Of a stretch of DNA of 64,000 bases, positions 17,720 through 25,597 are shown in pieces. How positions within the stretch are numbered: position 1 is the stretch's first letter; each line of letters starts with the position of its first letter. The notes beneath the pieces are model-generated. The model was given only the letters and a program-made list of their open reading frames with translations, searched no databases and was not told the origin of the DNA. The translations under genes were made by a program, and so were the position numbers. Source of the stretch: Snodgrassella sp945267035 (lineage in GTDB: Bacteria; Pseudomonadota; Gammaproteobacteria; Burkholderiales; Neisseriaceae). Location: positions 806,001-870,000 of the forward strand of contig NZ_JAFNPF010000001.1 in NCBI RefSeq assembly GCF_026535915.1. The letters are read 5' to 3'.

Positions 17720-18181
17720 TTAAGCTAATTGGTTTTGGGTTTTCAATAGATTGGCCATTTCAACCGCAACAACAGCGGCTTCACTGCCTTTATTAAACAT
17801 GCGGGCAATGGCCTGAGCATCGTTTTCAGTGGTTAAAATGGCGTTAGCAATCGGAATATGCTCTTGCAAACTGATGCGGGAAACGCCCGCCGCTGCTTCA
17901 TTGGCAACAAGTTCGAAATGATAGGTTTCACCGCGGATCACGACGCCAATAGCTACTAAAGCATCATACTGACGGCTTCGAGCCATACTTTGTAAAATTA
18001 AAGGGATTTCCAGTGCACCTGGTACGGTGGCTAAAGTGATATCGTTGGCGCTTACCCCCAGTTTTTGCAGCCGCTCAGTACATGACTTAACCAGTTGGGT
18101 TCCAATGGGATTGGTAAAACGTGCCTGCACGATGCCAATGCGTAAGCCTGTGCCGTTGTGGTTAGGGGGCAGGATATTCAT
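17720..18181 (-). CDS. ribH: 6,7-dimethyl-8-ribityllumazine synthase
   Basis: Condenses the ribityl-aminouracil with the four-carbon unit from RibB to form lumazine, the step before RibE. The 153-residue icosahedral-type enzyme has QARFTNPIGTQL near the N-terminus, PGALEIPLILQ (substrate site), VIRGETYHFELVANEAA (His 87-89 region, catalytic) and ILTTENDAQA. It pairs with nusB in one transcript and supplies the substrate for riboflavin synthase at 21059-21673. Confidence 0.95.
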   Translation of the reverse strand: MNILPPNHNGTGLRIGIVQARFTNPIGTQLVKSCTERLQKLGVSANDITLATVPGALEIPLILQSMARSRQYDALVAIGVVIRGETYHFELVANEAAAGVSRISLQEHIPIANAILTTENDAQAIARMFNKGSEAAVVAVEMANLLKTQNQLA

Positions 18182-18314
18182 TTTATTTCCTTTTTCATTA
18201 ATTTTCTGTCTGTCACCACTTTTGCAATCTCAGTGAACGATGCGTATAAAACGATGTCGGTGGCAGATGAGCTACTGCAATAATTTTACCGAAATTGCTG
18301 CTGTGGTGGAATGA

Positions 18315-19211
18315 CTAAGCTGTTTTTTTCTGTACTGGCGCAGGGTGTAGGGATCCTAAATAGATCGCAATCAAAGTTAGGGCGGTACCAGCCCATTGAA
18401 TAGCATTGATGGGTTTATGCAGTAAAAAGTAATCGATTAGCAAAGCGGCAACGGGTTCACTTAATAGTAATAATCCAGTCAGTGTCAAGGACAGTAACGG
18501 TACAGCATAAGCAATCAGTCCCCAGGCAAAGCACTGCATGACCACACCATAAATCAAAATCAAGATGAAATCGATGCTGTTATTAGGCCAGAAGTGATGG
18601 TAATCCAGTAATAGCGTTGGAACGATAAGTGCAGCGACACCCCCCACACTGATTAGTAGCATTAAAGGGAAAATCGCCACTTTTTCCGCTTGATGTGCCT
18701 GCCGGATACACGCCATGGAGGAGGCGAGTCCTGCACCGGAAATTAATCCGATAAATATACCATATCCACCCTGAACGTTGTGTTTGAGCTCAGGAAAGGC
18801 AATCAAAATAATGCCAATAATGGATAAAAGCAGACTAAATAATTGCAATTTGCTCTGGCGTTCACCGAAGAAAAACCAAGCTATAGCAGCGAGAAAAAAT
18901 ATCTGCATGCTATTAAGTAAAGTTGATATTCCTGGTCCTACTGCATGGATACTCTCATGCCAGAATGCCAGATCAAAGCCGAGGAAGATGCCAGATAAAA
19001 CCGCAAAACGTCTTGCACGCGTACTGGTTGGCATTTTCTGACCAAAGCGCCGTGCCAGAAACCAGAAAACCAAACCGCCAATTAAAATTCGCCATAATGC
19101 GATGGCATAAGAACCCACCGCCACAAATTTGACAATCAGGCTGCCTAATCCGAACATGATGCAGCCAAAAATTAAGCCGGAAGCAGCCCATTTCTGCGGG
19201 GTAAATTGCAT
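18315..19211 (-). CDS. EamA/DMT-family transporter
   Basis: A 298-residue inner-membrane protein with about ten hydrophobic helices in two EamA repeats, for example FGCIMFGLGSLIVKFVAVG in the first and LLLSIIGIILIAFPEL later, and TGLLLLSEPVAALLIDYFLL in the second. The family exports or imports metabolites. The gene lies between ribBA and ribH on the same strand, which hints at flavin or precursor movement, but the sequence gives no substrate. A hairpin terminator separates it from ribBA upstream. Confidence 0.85.
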   Translation of the reverse strand: MQFTPQKWAASGLIFGCIMFGLGSLIVKFVAVGSYAIALWRILIGGLVFWFLARRFGQKMPTSTRARRFAVLSGIFLGFDLAFWHESIHAVGPGISTLLNSMQIFFLAAIAWFFFGERQSKLQLFSLLLSIIGIILIAFPELKHNVQGGYGIFIGLISGAGLASSMACIRQAHQAEKVAIFPLMLLISVGGVAALIVPTLLLDYHHFWPNNSIDFILILIYGVVMQCFAWGLIAYAVPLLSLTLTGLLLLSEPVAALLIDYFLLHKPINAIQWAGTALTLIAIYLGSLHPAPVQKKTA

Positions 19212-19399
19212 AAATACTGGTCCTAAACAAAAAACACTGGGGTAGTGGTTTTGATTTTAAATAGCTGAAAACGATATATTTGTATTTTTCGCTTAGCTCA
19301 ATTCAGTTTGCTGATTATTTAAAATGATTATCTTTAAGAATGGGAAAAAGCATACTCAGTTTCATTCTTCATCATCTCAATTCAAATCATTCGGTCTAA

Positions 19400-19450
19400 T
19401 AATCAAAATAGGCTGTTCAAAATATCTGATCAACAGATATTAAACAGCCT
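19400..19450 (-). terminator. Long hairpin terminator after ribBA
   Basis: Arms AGGCTGTT…AATATCTG and CAGATATT…AACAGCCT (about 19410-19428 and 19434-19450) form an interrupted stem of roughly 16 pairs. On the minus strand a T-rich tract (TATTTTGATTATT) follows. It lies about 60 bases past the ribBA stop. Confidence 0.75.
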
Positions 19451-19507
19451 GAAGGGTCTATTTTATGGCAAGTTCAGTAGCAAAATATAGACGGATTGGG
19501 TAAATAT

Positions 19508-20599
19508 TTATTGTTGATTCAATTCCTCAAATCCGCTAACCTCCAGCCCGAAACCATGCAAACCGGTGAAAGCAGACGGTTTACCTAGAACGCGCATACG
19601 CTTGACTTTAAGTCCAGCCAGAATTTGAGCCCCAATGCCAAAGGTTTTATTATCCCATTGTCTGGCTTGATGAGTTCCTTTTGGTAATGTACGGTCAAGT
19701 AAGGTTGCTCCCGTTTCGGTGCGATGCATCAAAATAATGACGCCTGCCTGAGCTTGTTGGATTCGTTCCATGGCTGCTGGTAAAGGCCAGCTATGATATT
19801 GGTCTGGTTGAAGAAAATCCATAGCACTAAACGGTTCATGCACGCGCACAATCACCTCATCCGCGGTTGCCGGATCACCTTTTACTAAAGCCAGATGAGT
19901 TTCACCTGATAGCTGATCAACATATACATGCTGAGTAAAATCTCCCCAGGCTGTATGAATATTGTTGATGCCCAATTCTTTGATTAAACTTTCGTGTTTG
20001 CTGCGATACTCAATCAAATCCGCTATGGTGCCTATTTTGATATTGTGTTGCTGCGCAAATACTTTTAACTCAGGCATTCGAGCCATGGTGCCATCGTCAT
20101 TGATAATTTCACAAATGACTGCTGCTGGTGTTAATCCGGCCAATTTAGCCAAATCAACACTCGCTTCGGTGTGACCAGTCCGTACTAATACACCGCCTTT
20201 AACTGCACGTAATGGAAAGATGTGGCCAGGTTGTACTATGTCTTCGGCTTTGGCTGTTGGTGAAACGGCAGTCTGGATGGTATGTGCTCGATCAGCCGCA
20301 GAAATGCCGGTGGTAATGCCATGAGCTGCTTCAATAGAAACGGTGAAATTAGTACCATATTGGGCACCATTATGTTCGGTCATTAATGGCAATCGCAATT
20401 TATCTACTATTTCTTCTTCCAGTGGCAGGCAGACTAATCCGCGCGCATATTTAATCATAAAATTAATGATTTCTGGCGTAACAAATTGTGCGGCTATAAT
20501 CAAATCGCCTTCGTTTTCACGGTCTTCTGCGTCAGTCAGAATGACCATCTTACCGGCTTTAATATCGGCAATGATTTCTGGAATGGTGGCAATACTCAT
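19508..20599 (-). CDS. ribBA: 3,4-dihydroxy-2-butanone-4-phosphate synthase with degenerate GTP cyclohydrolase II domain
   Basis: The N-terminal half makes the four-carbon unit for lumazine from ribulose 5-phosphate. It has TDAEDRENEGDL (23-33), YARGLVCLPL, HTEASVDLAKLAG and CEIINDDGTMAR, all catalytic blocks of RibB. The C-terminal half (about 205-363) has the fold of GTP cyclohydrolase II but lacks the zinc cysteines and the SLRCDCG-type motif, reading GDPATADEVIVRVHEPF instead, so that activity is probably lost. Fusions with a dead second domain are known in proteobacteria; a separate RibA would be needed elsewhere. I chose ATG 20599; a TTG at 20611 is in frame. Confidence 0.88.
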   Translation of the reverse strand: MSIATIPEIIADIKAGKMVILTDAEDRENEGDLIIAAQFVTPEIINFMIKYARGLVCLPLEEEIVDKLRLPLMTEHNGAQYGTNFTVSIEAAHGITTGISAADRAHTIQTAVSPTAKAEDIVQPGHIFPLRAVKGGVLVRTGHTEASVDLAKLAGLTPAAVICEIINDDGTMARMPELKVFAQQHNIKIGTIADLIEYRSKHESLIKELGINNIHTAWGDFTQHVYVDQLSGETHLALVKGDPATADEVIVRVHEPFSAMDFLQPDQYHSWPLPAAMERIQQAQAGVIILMHRTETGATLLDRTLPKGTHQARQWDNKTFGIGAQILAGLKVKRMRVLGKPSAFTGLHGFGLEVSGFEELNQQ

Positions 20600-21058
20600 A
20601 ATAGTAAACAACGCTCCCTCGGCAAATAATGATTATTTTACTCTTAATTGATGTGATCGGTTGGGTTATAACAGCGGTTTTTCTTAATGCTATTGTATGC
20701 TAAAACCATTCTGCATCAGGAAAAAATCTAATTTTATTTAATCAAATAGGAATTTTAAATTAAATATTTTATTAGTTGATCGTTCATGGCCTATCGCGAT
20801 GATGTATTCATACAGTTGTTCATACCGCTTAGACTGGTTTAAAAGGAACACATTCGTTTAGTTACACCAAGGTTAACCGATCGCGAAAGGGTTTCTTTTA
20901 GCTGTGTACTCATTAATGTTGACATCTGTGGCGAAAATTGAATGTTTTATCTTGGCTTGGGTAAGCAGTTATTTGCTTTTAGTACAACTGCTTGCCATGC
21001 TCTGAGAAAAAATAGGATGTTTTTTTATATTTGCATGAATGGTCATCACAGTCTATGT
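20600..21058. other. Leader of ribBA, no riboswitch recognised
   Basis: About 460 bases between ribE and ribBA. I looked on the minus strand for the conserved parts of an FMN riboswitch (GGGGCAGGGTG, CCCGCGAGC-type and GGTTAGAGTCC-type blocks) and did not find them. A run of short frames with no content is present. The ribBA promoter should be here. Confidence 0.4.
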
Positions 21059-21673
21059 TTAAGACGCATGATGCGTGTGCAGATATTTTTGCACGGTATC
21101 AACAATGGCTTGAGTTTGAGCATCAATTTCTACATTAATTGCATCCCCTACCTGACATAGCCCAAAAAGGGTGCGAGACATTGTTTCTGGAATTAAATGC
21201 ACATTAAATTCTTCTTTTGTCACTGTACCGATTGTTAAGCTACAGCCATTCAAGCCGATAAAACCTTTAGGCAGAATATAAGCTGATAAAGCAGAGGGAA
21301 GGGCAAACCATACAGTTCGATTATTGTCGCTATCTTCAATTCTGGTTATGGTTGTGGTGGTAAAAATATGTCCGCTCATGACATGCCCGCCGATTTCATC
21401 TCCATAGCGAGCTGCACGTTCTATATTAATCTTATCACCAATTTTTACTTGTCCTAAATTAGTTTTGGCCAGGCTTTCAGCCATCACATCAAATTTTACT
21501 TCGTCACCATTAATTTCAGTAATGGTTAGACAACAGCCATTATTGGCAATTGATGCACCAATACTCAAATTGTCGCTTGCGCCTGCTGGTAAGCCTACTT
21601 GAAGAGTCCTTAGCTGATTGTGTTCAATAATATTGGTGATTGTGCCTAAGCCTTGAACGATGCCTGTAAACAT
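21059..21673 (-). CDS. ribE: Riboflavin synthase, alpha subunit type
   Basis: Dismutates two lumazine molecules into riboflavin and the pyrimidine precursor. The 204-residue protein has the two tandem lumazine-binding repeats: MFTGIVQGLG and NGCCLTIT in the first, GHIFTTTTITRI and NGCSLTIGTV in the second. The repeat motif 'NGCxLTi' is present in both halves. ATG 21673 gives the invariant MFTGIV start; the upstream in-frame TTG is unlikely. It lies upstream of ribBA on the same strand but 460 bases away. Confidence 0.95.
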   Translation of the reverse strand: MFTGIVQGLGTITNIIEHNQLRTLQVGLPAGASDNLSIGASIANNGCCLTITEINGDEVKFDVMAESLAKTNLGQVKIGDKINIERAARYGDEIGGHVMSGHIFTTTTITRIEDSDNNRTVWFALPSALSAYILPKGFIGLNGCSLTIGTVTKEEFNVHLIPETMSRTLFGLCQVGDAINVEIDAQTQAIVDTVQKYLHTHHAS

Positions 21674-22323
21674 TTGATTCAACTTTCATTGATTGTATTA
21701 CGCCAATTGATTTGGCTTGATGTGGACATGATTATTTCAACTAGTTTAATGCTGATTTTAATATACCAGAAGGTGAGTGGTACACATTTTATGTATCTAA
21801 CTGATTAAATAGATTTCGACTGACGAAATGAAGAGAAGGTTCAGAATTAAAGAAAACCGATTAATGCAACAATTTGTCATACTGGCGTAGATAACAGGTT
21901 TCAAGGGGGTTATTTCTAAAACTGAATGCAAAGCATTAATTGAGGTGAAAGTCCGGTGACTTTTCTATTCTTTAGAATCTGTTATTAGTGGCCTGCTGTT
22001 TTTTATTCACTTCAAAAATATTTTGCTATACTAACACAAGACAATGTCGAACAAAAAACACAGATTTTAACCTTGAAAACTTTAAAGAATTTTTAACCGC
22101 CTTGGATAGGCCCCCTTTTTTAGAAAGCTACCAAAAGCTGGGTTTTACGCTGAACTCTATTTGTAATATTGCGCAAACGGCTTTGCTTGCGTAAACGGAA
22201 AGTAAGGGGCTTACGCTCTGCCACTCTCCGCTAGACTTTTAGAACTTGCTCTGGCTTGTTAAAGCTTTACGCTCTACCAGCGAATGGAAATTGTTAGATG
22301 AATTGAAGAATAATTCTTAAATT
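21674..22323. other. Spacer of about 650 bases, possible gene debris
   Basis: A short plus-strand frame at 21988-22194 contains NFKEFLTALDRPPFLESYQKLGF; it looks protein-like but matches nothing I know and has no ribosome-binding site. Low-complexity repeats such as TTACGCTCTGCC and TTTACGCTCTACC follow at 22211-22280. This is the left edge of the second accessory patch. Confidence 0.35.
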
Positions 22324-22353
22324 AAAAAGCCAACCTTTAGGGTTGGCTTTTTA
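22324..22353. terminator. Bidirectional terminator
   Basis: Perfect stem AAAAAGCCAACC/GGTTGGCTTTTT with a five-base loop (TTTAG). Five As on one side and five Ts on the other allow it to work in both directions. It ends the toxin–immunity transcript that arrives on the minus strand. Confidence 0.85.
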
Positions 22354-22375
22354 ATTTAAGTTAAGGGGTTTGTAA

Positions 22376-22699
22376 TTAGATATATTTGCATTCTATATCA
22401 GCCCCTTCTAAACTATCAAGATTACCTAATTGTGCATACTCTCTCTCTAAATCATTTTTATCATACAAATATCCATCATCTTCAAATCTTGGAGTATCAT
22501 AACCACTAATAAAATTTAAAAATGAAATGATTTTTTTATCAATATTTTCTCCATTCATATCTTTTTCATCCAATACTTCAAGTAAACCAGATGCTTTAGT
22601 TGATAATACCCCTCTAATATTACTATCATCATAATTTTTAGACTTATCTTCTTCAAAAAGTTCATTATAATATCCTTTTATAATTTTTTTTAATAACAT
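22376..22699 (-). CDS. Putative immunity protein of the orphan toxin tip
   Basis: A 107-residue acidic, soluble protein with an N-terminal helix (LLKKIIKGYYNELFEED) and a C-terminal stretch including DTPRFEDDGYLYDKNDL. No family was recognised. It starts 11 bases after the stop of the toxin tip at 22711 and ends just before a strong terminator, the standard position of an immunity gene. It is very AT-rich (about 70 percent by eye) compared with neighbouring core genes, a sign of recent transfer. Confidence 0.6.
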   Translation of the reverse strand: MLLKKIIKGYYNELFEEDKSKNYDDSNIRGVLSTKASGLLEVLDEKDMNGENIDKKIISFLNFISGYDTPRFEDDGYLYDKNDLEREYAQLGNLDSLEGADIECKYI

Positions 22700-22710
22700 A
22701 TCATTAATTT

Positions 22711-23094
22711 TTATTTACATGGTAATTTTAAATCTTTACTTGTAATTCCCTCTTTTGTTCCTATATATTTTCCATTTTCATCAAATATATAATGGATCTT
22801 CTGTCCGTTAGTGATACTTTCTTGAGGTCTAACTTGCCTAACTCTTCCACTATGATCTACTGTTTCCATCCAAGTTCTAGTTTTTCCTGTAACTGGATCC
22901 CATTCCCTCACAGGTCTCATACCTGCCATCTCTCCTAGTGTACTTGCTGGTTTTATTTTATCATAATAACGAATCCTTCCATTTTCTAATTCTTTTACTC
23001 CCCCTTGTCCATATTTTTGGGTTTGCCTTAAATTTTCTTTTAATTTAGCTCCTTAAGGATCACCTGGATTCTATCCAAACACATCCACCATCGT
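22711..23094 (-). pseudogene. Orphan C-terminal tip of an Rhs-like polymorphic toxin
   Basis: Read on the minus strand, the frame gives MVDVFG-stop-NPGDP-stop-GAKLKENL, then RQTQKYGQGGVKELENGR, DKIKPASTLGEMAGMRPV, REWDPVTGKTRTWMETVDH and IHYIFDENGKYIG, ending in DLKLPCK. The VDxFGxNPGDP linker is typical of the junction between an Rhs core and its variable toxin tip (the first stop, at 23071-23073, is probably a former Trp codon TGG). A second stop lies at 23053-23055. The tip downstream of it is open, with an ATG at 22929 that leaves 72 codons. No Rhs core lies upstream. The toxin's activity is unknown to me. Confidence 0.6.
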
Positions 23095-23255
23095 AGTAGA
23101 TAATAAAAATCGAATTTTTATATTTTTTTTGCTATAGCTTATGCATCCAAATCTATCTGTTGCAAGCGTTATGAATGTTCGGTATAGATCAATGATGGGT
23201 TGATAAAAAATTTGATCAGAAATTTATATTAACCCAAATACTGCCTTATCAATAA

Positions 23256-23375
23256 ATTAACCACCCTTAAATACGCTTAAGAAGCGTGAAAAATGATATT
23301 TTTCTTCAACCGGTATATTTCCGATATAGCTTTAAATAAGTTCATCGACTTTTTGGCTTCAATCTCATCGGGGCA
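23256..23375 (-). pseudogene. Decayed 3' fragment of a bamD-like gene, copy B
   Basis: Minus-strand reading gives SQKVDELI, a stop, then SYIGNIPVEEKYHFSRFLSVFKGG and TAA. This parallels the end of copy A (SQKVDKLI…NMPVEENKSYFSRFL…GG). The upstream part is too damaged to follow. By similarity to copy A it derives from the C-terminus of the outer-membrane assembly lipoprotein BamD. Confidence 0.55.
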
Positions 23376-23617
23376 ATATTGCTCTTGCGTGATAGATATA
23401 TGTCCTATCTATTATTGCTAATAAAAAATAATTTGCCAATTGTATTGGTGAATGGCACTTTTTACAAACGATGTATCAAGCAAGGAGGATGATTTGATAC
23501 CAATATTTATATGAATCAAAATCAATAAAGTTATAAATTAAAAGAAATAAATCTTTGCTTCCCAGTATATATTAAAAAAACTTAAGATTTATTTCTAAAA
23601 AATATCAGGAATAGTTT

Positions 23618-23870
23618 ATGGAAAATCGTACATTTGAATTTCGCTGTTTTACTCGGCGCTCATTTATAAGTTTAATGATACTCATTTGTTGCTTTGGTTT
23701 TAGTCCTTGGTTGTCTCACGTATTTATTTTTCTCTGATGCGATCATGTTGATAATTCCCAACCGATACTTTGAGGTCAATTTTATTGTTGGAATGCTTGT
23801 TCCGGAATTATTTCTATCTTTCTGTTTGCTATGTGTATTGCTCGCTTGTTCCGTAAAAAATGACGCTTAA
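23618..23870 (+). pseudogene. Frameshifted small membrane-protein gene
   Basis: An ATG at 23618 with AGGA seven bases ahead opens MENRTFEFRCFTRRSF and a hydrophobic segment, then stops at TGA 23735-23737. Shifting frame in the T-rich tract near 23730 continues with IMLIIPNRYFEVNF and PELFLSFCLLCVLLACSV to TAA at 23868-23870. The joined product would be about 84 residues with two or three membrane helices. No family was recognised. Confidence 0.45.
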
Positions 23871-24136
23871 TGTCAAATCATATTCGATTAATATTGATGA
23901 CCATAAAAAATAGAATCAAACGTTTCAATGGTCAGCATTACAAACAGTAATATTGTTTGAAAGTACCGTAGTGCTTATCAAACGATTATTTTGGAGTTTG
24001 ACAATAAGCTTATTAATATGATGGTGGCAAAAAGTATATATTTATCCAAAAAAGATTTTGATCAATTTCTTCAATTGATATTTTTAATAACAGTACCGGG
24101 AGCGTATTTGCTAGTGAGTTCATCAATATATTTTTT
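23871..24136. other. Spacer of about 265 bases
   Basis: AT-rich DNA between the frameshifted membrane gene and the next immunity gene. A plus-strand frame from 23991 has a hydrophobic run (FLITVPGAYLLVSSSIYFF) but overlaps the end of the minus-strand gene and has no clear start, so I do not call it. Confidence 0.3.
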
Positions 24137-24691
24137 TTATTCAACCCAAAATTCAATATTTTTATTTATTTCTTTTGCTACTTTATATTCTAAATCTTGG
24201 TCATAATCTAAATAACCGTCTTGATCAAGAAAATAGACGTTTTGCTTGTAATTTTCATTTAATGTTTCTAAAAACTTATTTGCATCATTATGAATTAAAT
24301 AAATTTGGGGATCATCATAATATATTAAATAAATCTTATTTAAGTCTTTATCCATTGCTATGAAATCAGAAGAATAATTTCTAACGATAGGATAAAAAAT
24401 TCCTTTTGTTTCAAAGTCCTTAGTTATTTTATTCAAATCAAGATAATTTTGATGGTACTCTAAAATATGTATTAATAAAAAACCAGGTACAAAATCCATG
24501 AATATTTGGTTATTAATTTCATATTTAGTTCCTGATATTCTACTATAGATTATTTTAAATAATTCAGGGATTTCATTCATAACTTCTTTTAATTTAACTT
24601 CCCAATTATTATATATGGGGAGCAAACTTGTGTAATAACCGCTTCTTAACTTATCTGATTGTTGTAAGTACAATATAAATTGTTGTTCCAT
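24137..24691 (-). CDS. Putative immunity protein (SUKH-like appearance)
   Basis: A 184-residue soluble acidic protein with segments VPGFLLIHILEY, FIAMDKDLNKIYLIYYDDP and FLETLNENYKQNVYF, the order of strands and helices seen in SMI1/KNR4 (SUKH) immunity proteins; the match is by pattern only. Its ATG lies four bases after the stop of a broken toxin tail on the same strand, the tight coupling expected of a toxin–immunity pair. Very AT-rich. The alternative is an unrelated hypothetical protein. Confidence 0.6.
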   Translation of the reverse strand: MEQQFILYLQQSDKLRSGYYTSLLPIYNNWEVKLKEVMNEIPELFKIIYSRISGTKYEINNQIFMDFVPGFLLIHILEYHQNYLDLNKITKDFETKGIFYPIVRNYSSDFIAMDKDLNKIYLIYYDDPQIYLIHNDANKFLETLNENYKQNVYFLDQDGYLDYDQDLEYKVAKEINKNIEFWVE

Positions 24692-24695
24692 AATT

Positions 24696-24830
24696 TTATT
24701 CTATTAATTCAATGTCAAAAATATCGCCAGGTTTAATATCATTTTCTCTATAAAAATTTCCTAAATCCCTTCCTGTTGCTTGATTTTCTGCTATGTCGAG
24801 GAACAAATTCTAAAGCCAGATTTTACATTA
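24696..24830 (-). pseudogene. Broken toxin C-terminal tail
   Basis: Minus-strand reading gives DIAENQATGRDLGNFYREN then DIKPGDIFDIELIE and TAA at 24696-24698. Upstream of about 24797 the match continues only after a frame change (LEFVPR). The block 'FVPR.iAENQATGr.LGNFYREN..KPGDiFDiEl' looks like the end of a polymorphic toxin, still next to its immunity gene. The catalytic part of the toxin is gone. Confidence 0.5.
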
Positions 24831-24941
24831 TCCTCATCGGATACAACGTTATCAACTAAACTTATCCAAGAACTAACAAAAGCATTAACAAATACAAATT
24901 ATGATCATGGAGAATACCGTTATTTATATGTTAGAAAGTAA
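24798..24941 (+). pseudogene. Plus-strand 3' gene fragment abutting the toxin tail
   Basis: The plus strand is open for 47 codons (EEQILKPDFTLSSSDTTLS, then IQELTKALTNTNYDHGEY) and ends in TAA at 24939-24941, with no start codon. It begins almost exactly where the minus-strand toxin tail loses its frame, so the site is probably a recombination junction between two unrelated gene ends. The origin of the fragment is unknown. Confidence 0.35.
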
Positions 24942-25035
24942 CTCATGCGCATTTAATGTTTATAAATTACTGATAAAACAATGGCCATTTAAATATATAA
25001 ATAGCCATTGTTTTTTAGATCTAAACTACAATAAA

Positions 25036-25339
25036 TTAACCACCATTAAATATACTTAAGAAGCGAGAAAAGTAAGATTTGTTCTCTTCAACTGGCATAT
25101 TTTCAAGATTAGCTTGTATAAGTTTATCAACTTTTTGGCTTTCGTCAGTCAAACCTAATTCATTATAAGCATTACGCAATAACGATAATGCTGTTTTTGT
25201 TGAATCAGTATCTGGAAATAACGCTCACATTTGAATGACTCGATTAACCACGGAAATAGGCGCCACGGTTAGTATAATATTGAGCCACTTTTAACTCATA
25301 GCAAGCAATACGGTTCTTTAGATATACTTTTTTTTGCAT
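25036..25339 (-). pseudogene. bamD: Decayed 3' fragment of a bamD-like gene, copy A
   Basis: Minus-strand reading gives KKVYLKNRIACYELKVAQYY and TNRGAYF, a frameshift, then VVNRVIQM, a TGA (25225-25227), then ALFPDTDSTKTALSLLRNAY, NELGLTDESQKVDKLIQANL and SYFSRFLSIFNGG to TAA. This follows the end of BamD, whose E. coli version has AEYY…GAW.AVVNRV…[21 protein letters not shown]. So about 100 C-terminal residues of a TPR lipoprotein are recognisable, with one frameshift and one nonsense codon. The N-terminal two-thirds, signal peptide and lipobox are missing, so a functional bamD must be elsewhere. Confidence 0.7.
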
Positions 25340-25597
25340 AAGTATAGTAATTCGATAGAAACCAAGCAAAGATTGAAACAGCACGCGAGTCAACCCACAG
25401 GGACATTTTTTAGATTGATCAGTTAGCAGGTTATTTTTATCTATAAAAAAGAATAAAGTTCTGTGTTCGCCCATCCCGACAAAAGCAAACCCATGGTTGA
25501 GGGAAATGCTTATAACAATACTGCTCATGCAAGCAACTGCGTTGTCTTAAGTGAACTTAATCAGCTACAAGGTGGGGTTTGTTGGTTTAACTTTGAG

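Noticed and set aside
20600..21058. FMN riboswitch ahead of ribBA
   Set aside because: None of the conserved RFN blocks was found on the minus strand.
21900..21965. Sequence GAGGTGAAAGTCCGGTGAC resembling the end of a structured RNA or group II intron
   Set aside because: No matching conserved core or reverse transcriptase is near, and the surrounding bases do not form the expected domain V hairpin.
25244..25528. 94-codon minus-strand open frame as an intact gene
   Set aside because: Only its last 30 codons are meaningful and they continue, after a frameshift, into the bamD-like fragment; it is treated as part of that pseudogene.
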